In this document: in pieces, positions 22,278 to 28,161 of the stretch
Layout: the number at the start of each line of letters is the position of its first letter
Numbering within the stretch: the first letter of the stretch is position 1
Assembly: GCA_003513495.1 (NCBI GenBank)
Contig: DOPM01000038.1
Coordinates: 1-28,161, forward strand
DNA length: 28,161 nucleotides
Origin: Desulfosporosinus sp.
Lineage (GTDB): Bacteria > Bacillota > Desulfitobacteriia > Desulfitobacteriales > Desulfitobacteriaceae
Direction: 5' to 3'
The notes under the pieces: generated by a model
Database searches by the model: none
Told to the model about the DNA's origin: nothing
What the model saw: the letters and a program-made list of their open reading frames with translations, nothing else
Translations under genes and position numbers: made by a program

Positions 22278-23018
22278 TTAATAGTTAACACAAAGGCTTG
22301 GGTCTAGAAGGGTACAAGCGTTTTCATATTCTTTGCCATACTTTGAAAAGTTTGTTTTATAAAGTTTTAGGTCGGATAACGTTCGTGATAACCACATCGG
22401 TACAGCTGTGGAGAGTTTAACTTCCATTAAATACTGTCCTTTGTCTAGTAGCGGGTCTCCAAAACTCGCTTTCTTCAGGCATAAGTCGTGCCGTCTGGTT
22501 AAGATGTCGTAATCAAAGGTTACCCAAAGTTCCTTATCCTCTTTGCCAAAAAAGGCCATTCGTTTATAACTAATGTAAGTGGCTGGCTGAACCTTGTTAC
22601 GACTTAAAAAGTATTCAATTTCCTTGGCGACCTGTTGATTGAGATTGTTCGCTGTCCTAGGGCATTTCCCTAATCGAATAAATTCATAGGCATCATTTAG
22701 GGGTAGAATTACACGCCTCTTGTTGACAATGCCTCCGATTTTCTTTTTTAGTTCTAAAAACACCTCATCATTAAGTGAGGTAGGGATGGTATAACTTCGC
22801 AGTCGAAGCTTTTCTTTATAATAGGGTTTGGAAATCGAATGCCTGATTAGATGATTGTCGTGGGTATCGTAATAAATATTGTAAATGATGTACTCCTTCC
22901 CGTTTTGGCAATGAGTATCGGGAACCATGTTGTCTAACAATCGAGGGATAAGCGTATCCAACTGCGCTTGATTTAGCTTGTATTTAAGTTCATATCGCTT
23001 GAACGTTGTTATTGCCAA
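22278..23018 (-). CDS. VTC-domain polyphosphate polymerase-like protein
   Basis: This 246-residue soluble protein has the VTC/triphosphate tunnel fold that in yeast Vtc4 makes polyphosphate from ATP. Conserved features are FKRYELKYKL at the start, IYYDTHDN, YKEKLRLRSY, EVFLELKKKIGG, VNKRRVILPL and, near the C-terminus, YLMEVKLSTAVPMWL, giving the basic and acidic tunnel residues. It lacks an SPX domain or membrane part, so the adjacent DUF4956 protein may supply the membrane. The start is TTG 23018 with GGAGG nine bases before it. It is the first gene of a three-gene operon with a promoter at 23088-23130. Confidence 0.88.
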   Translation of the reverse strand: MAITTFKRYELKYKLNQAQLDTLIPRLLDNMVPDTHCQNGKEYIIYNIYYDTHDNHLIRHSISKPYYKEKLRLRSYTIPTSLNDEVFLELKKKIGGIVNKRRVILPLNDAYEFIRLGKCPRTANNLNQQVAKEIEYFLSRNKVQPATYISYKRMAFFGKEDKELWVTFDYDILTRRHDLCLKKASFGDPLLDKGQYLMEVKLSTAVPMWLSRTLSDLKLYKTNFSKYGKEYENACTLLDPSLCVNY

Positions 23019-23087
23019 TTTTATTTTCCTCCTTGCGTAACCTTCAATCTATGAACCTAGCTCAGTTCATCACTAGTGCTCGATGTT

Positions 23088-23130
23088 AGTATAAGATTGT
23101 TTCCTGAAATGGGACTGATGGTTAACTGAA
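23088..23130 (-). promoter_or_regulatory. VTC operon promoter with three 11-bp-spaced TTCAG repeats
   Basis: Reading minus: TTCAG (23126-23130), ATCAG (23115-23119) and TTCAG (23104-23108), each 11 bp from the next. A 10-bp gap follows, then the -10 TATACT (23088-23093). There is no good -35. The direct repeats sit where an OmpR-type regulator would bind as an activator. A hairpin-capable repeat ATGAAC/GTTCAT lies in the leader at 23051-23070. Confidence 0.72.
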
Positions 23131-23163
23131 TGTTTGCTAAAACTACCATGGCTATTGAAGAAA

Positions 23164-23204
23164 AAAACATGGCCCATTCGAGTAAGCTTCGAATGGGCCA
23201 TGTT
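23164..23204 (-). terminator. Strong terminator of the two-component operon
   Basis: A perfect 17-bp stem, arms 23164-23180 and 23188-23204, with core ATGGCCCATTCGA and its complement, has a 7-nt loop. It is followed on the minus strand by a T-run. It ends the kinase transcript 41 bp after its stop. Confidence 0.92.
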
Positions 23205-23244
23205 TGCTGACACTGTCGTCGCAGATGTTAACGTTCCTCAGACT

Positions 23245-24747
23245 TCAGTCACAGGAGGTCGCCTTAGTTGCAATGATAGGCTTCACGTTGGCAGGCATTG
23301 TTGGGATCCATACATAAAATGCACTTCCTTCACCCATGGAACTTTCTACGCGAAGGATGCCTCCATGGAGTTCTACAATGGATTTTGTAATCGCAAGTCC
23401 AAGTCCTGCTCCACCATATTTGCGGGTTCGAGAGGGATCGCTTCGGTAAAAGGGCTCAAACAGATGCGGCAAATGCTCCGCTTGAATGCCGGGGCCGTTA
23501 TCTCTAACAACAAGTTCCAAACCTTGGCTCAAGGGTTCCAACGTAATTGAAATTTGTCCTTTTTGGGGATCGGTATATTGAACCGCATTATTAAACAAGT
23601 TCAGTACAATCTGCTTGGTTTTATCCTCATCAAACCAACATTTTGCAGGCGAGGTGAGCTGTAATTTAACTGTACGGTTTCCGGCCAATAACCTTAGTTG
23701 AGGTTCCATCTCTTTGATTAGGACATCCAATTCCCCTTCTGTTAGATTAATGGTGGGAGAACGGTCCAATCGGGCAAGGAACAAGAGGTCCTGAACCAAT
23801 TTTTTCATGCGCCCTGATTCTCCTAGCATACTCCTTAGGGATTTGTCGAGCTTATCTGGTTGATTCATAGCGCCACGCAATAGGACCTCCAAAAATCCAT
23901 GGATCGAGGTCAAGGGAGTTCGAAGCTCGTGGGAAGCGTCCGCAACAAACCGACGCATTTGCTCTTTAGCCTCTTTTTCAGCCTTAAACGACGTCTCCAG
24001 CCTTTCCAGCATTCCGTTAAAGGAGAAGGCTAAGCGGTCGATTTCGACCTGGCCCTGATCCGGCGAAAAACGTTCTTGCAGATTTCCTGAGTTAATCTTT
24101 TCCACCGTTTTGGTCATGTTAGACAAAGGCTCTAAGGTTCTCCGCAGCACGGAGATTAGCGCGAACATGCCAGCAACTAAGGCAAGAAGAGCCAAGGCCA
24201 TGAAAATAAGCAGTTGACGAATTAACCCATCTTTTAAGGGCTTAGTGCTTAAGCTAACCTGAATCAATCCAGTATTATGAAACTTGTTCCCGATGGGTTG
24301 AAGCACAACCAACTGCTCTCCCACATGGGGTTGGTCGACTACTTCGTAGGTCAATTTATGTTTGGAACCCAGCGCTTTTTGGTAGTCTTCTTTCGTAAGT
24401 TGAGGAGGTTTTCCAAGCGGGTGATCAGGAGGGTCTTTTGAAAGGACTAGGAAGTTACCCTGTGTGTCGATAAAACTCACCCTGGTATCAGGCATAAAGA
24501 AAACTGGGAAACGACCGGGTACGTTGGCCTCAACACTACGTACTACCTCCTCCCATAAATCCGAAGGGGTAGACATAATCTGAGTCCTAATGCTAGAAGC
24601 CCGATTGCTGTAGGTTACTTCACGCATAAAGATGTATTGAAAAAAGCCAATCACTACCAGAAGGAGCGCCATGACCAGCAAAGACCTCGCTAAGAGCTGG
24701 AAAAGCAATGAGTTTGGTACGATGTAGCGCCGAATAAGTTTTTTCAT
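23245..24747 (-). CDS. Two-component sensor histidine kinase
   Basis: This 500-residue membrane kinase has two helices (LLVMALLLVVIGFFQYIF, about 23-40, and LLIFMALALLALVAGMFALI, about 179-198) around an extracytoplasmic sensor of about 135 residues. HAMP (200-255) follows, then the dimerisation/phosphoacceptor helix FVADASHELRTPLTSIHGF (H273). The ATP domain has LFNNAVQYT (N387), DNGPG (416-420) and GGAGLGLAI (445-453). All catalytic boxes are intact. It overlaps the response regulator gene by 4 bp. The sensor ligand is unknown. A cell-envelope or phosphate-related cue would suit the neighbours (inference). Confidence 0.95.
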   Translation of the reverse strand: MKKLIRRYIVPNSLLFQLLARSLLVMALLLVVIGFFQYIFMREVTYSNRASSIRTQIMSTPSDLWEEVVRSVEANVPGRFPVFFMPDTRVSFIDTQGNFLVLSKDPPDHPLGKPPQLTKEDYQKALGSKHKLTYEVVDQPHVGEQLVVLQPIGNKFHNTGLIQVSLSTKPLKDGLIRQLLIFMALALLALVAGMFALISVLRRTLEPLSNMTKTVEKINSGNLQERFSPDQGQVEIDRLAFSFNGMLERLETSFKAEKEAKEQMRRFVADASHELRTPLTSIHGFLEVLLRGAMNQPDKLDKSLRSMLGESGRMKKLVQDLLFLARLDRSPTINLTEGELDVLIKEMEPQLRLLAGNRTVKLQLTSPAKCWFDEDKTKQIVLNLFNNAVQYTDPQKGQISITLEPLSQGLELVVRDNGPGIQAEHLPHLFEPFYRSDPSRTRKYGGAGLGLAITKSIVELHGGILRVESSMGEGSAFYVWIPTMPANVKPIIATKATSCD

Positions 24748-25427
24748 GTCAGGTCAAGCCGGTATCCCGACCCTCGTAACGTTCGGATAAGGCGATGGTC
24801 TTTGTCCTTGAGCTTGTCCCGCAAGGAGCGGACATACACTTCTACAATGTTTTCCTCCCCTGCAAAATCGTAGCCCCAAACCTTGTCCAAAATAGTTGCT
24901 TTACTTAATACCAAGCCTTGATTGAGAACCAAAAATTTTAGCAGCTCATACTCAGTGGCTGAAAGTTCGAGAACACTTTCGTTATAGAAAATCTCTTTGC
25001 GCCGATCGTTGATTCGAAAAGGGCCTTGCACAACCTCCCCTACCAGATCAGGAAATTGATTGCGAATTCTGGCATAGATTCGGGCAAGCAACTCCTCAAA
25101 GCTGAAGGGTTTTACCATATAATCATCAGCCCCCAGCTTAAGTCCCTTAACACGATCTTCCACTTCTTCCTTAGCCGTCAGCATGATAATAGCGATATTC
25201 TCGGTTTTTTTAAGCATACGACACACTTCAAATCCATCCATGCCAGGCATCATTACATCAAGAATGACGACTTGGGGCTGAAACTGCTTGACCAACTTGA
25301 CCGCAGTCATTCCGTCTTGGGCTGTTGCTACCTCAAACCCCTCATTGACAAGACCCATCTCTAAGAATTCCAAAATATTTGGTTCATCATCAACCAGCAA
25401 TAGTTTAATTCCTGTTAATCTTTGCAT
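24744..25427 (-). CDS. OmpR/PhoB-family response regulator
   Basis: This 227-residue protein has a receiver domain (1-120) with D13/D14, phosphoacceptor D57 in VVILDVMMPGMDGFEV and the KPF of DDYMVKPFSFEELLARI. A winged-helix DNA-binding domain follows with ELSATEYELLKFL, ILDKVWGYDF and IVEVYVRSLRDKLKDK, ending IRTLRGSGYRLD. It is cotranscribed with the kinase. Its own upstream region has TATAAT (25471-25476, minus) with a poor -35, but no clear 11-bp TTCAG triplet. It is the best candidate to bind the repeats at 23104 and 26372. Confidence 0.95.
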   Translation of the reverse strand: MQRLTGIKLLLVDDEPNILEFLEMGLVNEGFEVATAQDGMTAVKLVKQFQPQVVILDVMMPGMDGFEVCRMLKKTENIAIIMLTAKEEVEDRVKGLKLGADDYMVKPFSFEELLARIYARIRNQFPDLVGEVVQGPFRINDRRKEIFYNESVLELSATEYELLKFLVLNQGLVLSKATILDKVWGYDFAGEENIVEVYVRSLRDKLKDKDHRLIRTLRGSGYRLDLT

Positions 25428-25530
25428 AGGTATTGCTCCTCTTGCGATAAATCATCGATTTCCACTCTCTATTATAAAGTATAAGTTTGTAAAGGAAAGC
25501 TTACATCCTTCTGATCTCTGAAATTTCACT

Positions 25531-26322
25531 TCAAACCTCTTTCCTCCTCGTCCAGAATTTCTCTGCATAATAGGTTAGGATAGCGAAGACACTCATTATT
25601 CCAAAATATGTGGTGATGATCCCCAGGGGGTTAGGATCTTCCTTCAAGGCAGAGTGATTATTCTGTCCTCTTCCTTCAGGTCGTTTTTGAATATCCGAGG
25701 GGATTTTCAGATTGCCTGCAGGTCGTTGTTTTAGGCCAGCAGACGTGGTGAAGTTAAACACTTGTCCAACACTTTGGATTCTTGCAGCAAAATTCGTGGC
25801 AATTATTTCATACCCTCCAAAGAGCAGAAGAATCACCAAGGCAAGTTTGCCGATCATGCCTGTGGTCTTTGATGATCTAATTTTCAATAACTGTTTCGAT
25901 TGATTGATAATCCACTTCCCATGAAGTCCTATGTGTATACTAATTAGAAAGAGCGTTAAATAGGATATGCTAATGTGTGACATCTTAAACCATGCTTCAT
26001 TACCAAGACGTAAATTGGGAAATAGTATTTTAGAAATAAATAATCCACTAACTATGATAAAGATCATCGCTATTAAAAATAATAAATTAAGTAGATAACC
26101 CAATCGGGTCTTTCCTGGAAGTGTTTTGTCAAATAGCCTGATTGTTACTTTCTTCACCCACTGTATATTTAATACGATATGAATAGCGATTCCGAGGCCA
26201 ATTCCTATTCCCGCGATTTCGTGAAATAGCAATCCGCCAAAAACCATCTTATTGAAGAGTAATACGAAGGTAATAGACATAAGAACATCAAGGACTAATT
26301 TAAGGTAATTCTTGTTTTTCAA
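25531..26322 (-). CDS. DUF4405 membrane protein, possible cytochrome b-like
   Basis: This 263-residue protein has about four to five membrane helices and histidines on or next to them: H34 (FHEIAG), H48 (IHIVLNIQW), H116 (SHISISY), H130 (IHIGLHGKW) and H134. This arrangement resembles a di-haem cytochrome b-type DUF4405 domain. A hydrophilic extracytoplasmic part (about 180-230) with Pro/Arg-rich repeats follows, then a last helix, FGIMSVFAILTYYAEKFW. The start is TTG 26322 with GGGAGG. It is expressed alone from a promoter with three TTCAG repeats like the VTC operon. Electron partners are unknown. Confidence 0.83.
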   Translation of the reverse strand: MKNKNYLKLVLDVLMSITFVLLFNKMVFGGLLFHEIAGIGIGLGIAIHIVLNIQWVKKVTIRLFDKTLPGKTRLGYLLNLLFLIAMIFIIVSGLFISKILFPNLRLGNEAWFKMSHISISYLTLFLISIHIGLHGKWIINQSKQLLKIRSSKTTGMIGKLALVILLLFGGYEIIATNFAARIQSVGQVFNFTTSAGLKQRPAGNLKIPSDIQKRPEGRGQNNHSALKEDPNPLGIITTYFGIMSVFAILTYYAEKFWTRRKEV

Positions 26323-26355
26323 AATTTTTGCCTCCCGTAATTTTACTTATTGCTA

Positions 26356-26398
26356 ATTATGAGGGACAAAGCTGAATGTACACTGAATTCTTCCTGAA
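26356..26398 (-). promoter_or_regulatory. DUF4405 promoter with three 11-bp-spaced TTCAG repeats
   Basis: Reading minus: TTCAG at 26394-26398, 26383-26387 and 26372-26376, exactly 11 bp apart. A 10-bp gap follows, then CATAAT (26356-26361). Number, spacing and distance to the -10 are the same as at 23088-23130. Confidence 0.75.
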
Positions 26399-26455
26399 AG
26401 CTCTCTTAAAACTGAGAGTCTAAGGTCTCCTTTGGGATCTCAGAAACAATATAAA

Positions 26456-26495
26456 AAAGCGCCAATCAGTCTATTAATCTGATCGGCACCCTTTT
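26456..26495 (-). terminator. Terminator of the radical SAM gene (member of a hairpin repeat family)
   Basis: Reading minus, GTGCCGATCAG pairs with CTGATTGGCGC (11 bp, two G-U pairs) with a 9-nt loop, then TTTTTTAT. It lies about 85 bp after the stop. The same sequence aligns ungapped with the hairpin at 12818. Confidence 0.87.
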
Positions 26496-26579
26496 ATGAT
26501 ATTATTTTCCTTTAAACCTAAACCCTTATCTCACTTCGAGAGGATGATAAAGGCTTTAAACCTTTTGGCATTTCTAGAG

Positions 26580-27926
26580 CTATTCAATATGATAAGACAG
26601 CTTTCTTGCTAATCTTCCTAAAGAACTCATAAAACCAAAACTAGCAATTTTAGAAATGACTTTGCCAAATTTACGATAGATTAAACTAAATAAAAGATAA
26701 GGTGCTTTTTGCTTGGGATGGTCTGGTATTCTCTTGAAAATATTTTTGAAAGAGTAAAATTCTTTGTAAATCCATAAATACCCCTTCAGTAACTCTTCTT
26801 GGGTCATCTGTTTAGGGGTAAAGACAACGTTTGAAGTATTGTAATGACTCAAGTCAAAATCAATAATCCTTCCCTCCGCAAAGAACCTTTCATATAAAAC
26901 TGTACCGGGGTAGGGTGTGAGAATGTGAGCTGTCATCGTTTCCACTTTGTTTTTTACCAACCAGTCTAGAGTGTTTTGAAACACTTGGGGAGAATCATGA
27001 TCAAAGCCAAAGACAAGGCTCGCATTTACCATGATACCCCGTTTGTGCAGCTCATTGATCAAGCGCTCATAATCTTCCCTTTTATTTTGGAACTTTTGAA
27101 CACTTTGAATGGACTGTTCATTAATTGACTCGAATCCTATAAATAGGCTTTGGCAACCACTCTCTTGCATTAGATCTAATAAATCCAGATGACTGAGTAG
27201 GTTAGCCGATACTGCGGCATTCCATTTGAGACCAAGGGGTTTAATTTCCTTAAGAAATGCTTTGGTCCAGGGGATATTACCAATTAGGTTATCATCAATG
27301 AACATGACATGTTTAGTTTTTAGTCGTTTTATTTCTTCAATTACATTGGCTATTGGCCGATTGCGATATTGATGGTGTACATAATCACAACTATTGTAAC
27401 AGAATTCACATTTAAAGGGGCACCCACGGCTGGCAACGACGATATTGGTATAGAGGTATTTCCCGGATGGGGTTAGGCTCCAGCGTGGAATGGGTATTTT
27501 ACTAGGATCAACTAGTTTCGTGGAATAATAAATTGGTTTTAGTTGACCACTACTTACGTCAGAAAGAATATCAAGCCAAACTTTTTCTGCCTCTCCAATA
27601 CAAACAGAATCTGCAAACTGTAAGGCTTCTTCAGGATTTGCACTGACATGAATCCCACCAAGGATAACCGGGACCTTTTTCTTGCGATAATACTCGGCAA
27701 TTTGATACCCTCGATTTGAGGTATCAACATTCACTGTAATCCCAACTAAATCAGGGGAATCCTCTAAGTAAAGTGGATTTACATTTTCATCTTCAATGAT
27801 CATTGAATGTTCCTTCGGAGTAAGAGCGGCTAATACTAAAAGGGACAAGGAAGGGGACATTAAGCGTTTAAACTCTGAATCCATAGGCCTAAGACTCATT
27901 TCTGGCTGGATTAATTTTACTTTCAT
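26580..27926 (-). CDS. B12-binding-type radical SAM protein
   Basis: This 448-residue protein has an N-terminal Rossmann-like cobalamin-binding-type domain (1-130) with DLVGITVNVDTSNRGY and VILGGIHVSANPEEAL. The DxHxxG that normally ligates B12 is not visible, so a base-off ligand may be lacking. The radical SAM core has CPFKCEFC (C169, C173, C176) for the 4Fe-4S cluster, then FIDDNLIGN and IGFESINEQS. The C-terminal part is like DUF4070. It probably modifies a lipid or cofactor precursor; the substrate is unknown. It lies 43 bp after an Xre-type gene and ends in a strong terminator. Confidence 0.9.
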   Translation of the reverse strand: MKVKLIQPEMSLRPMDSEFKRLMSPSLSLLVLAALTPKEHSMIIEDENVNPLYLEDSPDLVGITVNVDTSNRGYQIAEYYRKKKVPVILGGIHVSANPEEALQFADSVCIGEAEKVWLDILSDVSSGQLKPIYYSTKLVDPSKIPIPRWSLTPSGKYLYTNIVVASRGCPFKCEFCYNSCDYVHHQYRNRPIANVIEEIKRLKTKHVMFIDDNLIGNIPWTKAFLKEIKPLGLKWNAAVSANLLSHLDLLDLMQESGCQSLFIGFESINEQSIQSVQKFQNKREDYERLINELHKRGIMVNASLVFGFDHDSPQVFQNTLDWLVKNKVETMTAHILTPYPGTVLYERFFAEGRIIDFDLSHYNTSNVVFTPKQMTQEELLKGYLWIYKEFYSFKNIFKRIPDHPKQKAPYLLFSLIYRKFGKVISKIASFGFMSSLGRLARKLSYHIE

Positions 27927-27969
27927 TCCTGTTCCCTTTCTCTTTTAGACTGTCACACATCTCGATCTT

Positions 27970-28161
27970 TTAGCCTTGAGTGTCTTTGTCACGTTTGTAT
28001 TCCAAAATATCTCCAGGCTGACATTCTAAGGCCTTACAAATCCCCTCTAAGGTTGATAATCGAATCGCTTTTGCCTTTCCATTTTTCAATATAGAAAGGT
28101 TAGCCATGGTTATTCCAACCTTCTCCGAAAGTTCTGTTACGCTCATTTTCCTTTTAGCCAA
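27970..28161 (-). CDS. Xre-family helix-turn-helix regulator (truncated at window edge)
   Basis: This is the C-terminal 63 or so residues of a Cro/C1-type regulator: MSVTELSEKVGITMANLSILKNGKAKAIRLSTLEGICKALECQPGDILEY is the family (the middle part SEKVGITMANLSILKNGK is the DNA-binding helix pair). The first visible codon is TTG at the last base of the window. Family members carry about ten more residues, so the gene extends to the right. It probably regulates itself or the radical SAM gene downstream. Confidence 0.9.
   Translation of the reverse strand: MAKRKMSVTELSEKVGITMANLSILKNGKAKAIRLSTLEGICKALECQPGDILEYKRDKDTQG

Noticed and set aside
23134..23550. Plus 138-residue frame crossing the terminator and the kinase C-terminus
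   Set aside because: It runs through a 17-bp terminator hairpin and is antisense to conserved kinase motifs.
25477..25505. Pho-box-like TTTACA and TTATAC upstream of the response regulator
   Set aside because: Spacing is 9 bp, not 11, and only two units occur; a phosphate-regulator link would be speculation.
1..28161. tRNA, rRNA, CRISPR array or transposase
   Set aside because: None was recognised on either strand by eye.

Overview
The window reads as chromosomal DNA from a spore-former-type anaerobic Firmicute. Desulfosporosinus/Desulfitobacterium-like Peptococcaceae is my inference from gene content and protein wording, not from a search. It has AT-rich intergenic DNA, strong GGAGG-type ribosome binding sites, many GTG/TTG starts, and several one-component regulators next to small redox enzymes. 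No rRNA, tRNA, CRISPR, transposase or phage gene is visible. Most genes are on the minus strand.

Layout. 1-485 is the 5' end of pyruvate carboxylase (minus), preceded by a 3' remnant of an alanine-type aminotransferase (621-791). A GT8 glycosyltransferase and a convergent methyltransferase follow. 2680-4672 holds a TetR regulator divergent from two overlapping flavodoxin-fold reductase genes, with two matching 19-bp palindromes between them. 4699-5975 holds a YibE/F membrane protein with its own promoter, operator-like palindrome and terminator. 6076-9502 holds a UvrD/Rep-family helicase and a membrane-anchored polysaccharide deacetylase. 9615-11623 holds a PadR-DUF2812 pair and an HxlR regulator divergent from a PNPOx-like flavoprotein. 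Each regulator has an inverted repeat in its own promoter. A 52-residue gene with its own promoter and terminator lies at 11772-11930.

12112-17165 (minus) holds a HIT protein, a small unknown gene, CsaA, a DUF2284 protein, and a translationally coupled pair: an XPB-type helicase and a larger partner that shares its N-terminal accessory domain. A GNAT acetyltransferase and class I DAHP synthase (17279-18962) follow, then a small membrane protein on the plus strand.

19709-26322 is the most interesting block. It contains a polyphosphate-polymerase-like (VTC) protein, a DUF4956 membrane protein and a Cthe_2159-type lipoprotein in one operon, then an OmpR-family response regulator with its sensor kinase, then a DUF4405 membrane protein with many histidines. 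The promoters of the VTC operon and of the DUF4405 gene carry the same unusual architecture: three TTCAG-type direct repeats exactly 11 bp apart, ending exactly 10 bp before the -10 box. This implies one response regulator, probably the one encoded between them, controls both. The window ends with a B12-binding-type radical SAM protein and a truncated Xre-family regulator.

Two families of dispersed intergenic hairpins occur, one at 5932 and 11590, the other at 12818 and 26458.
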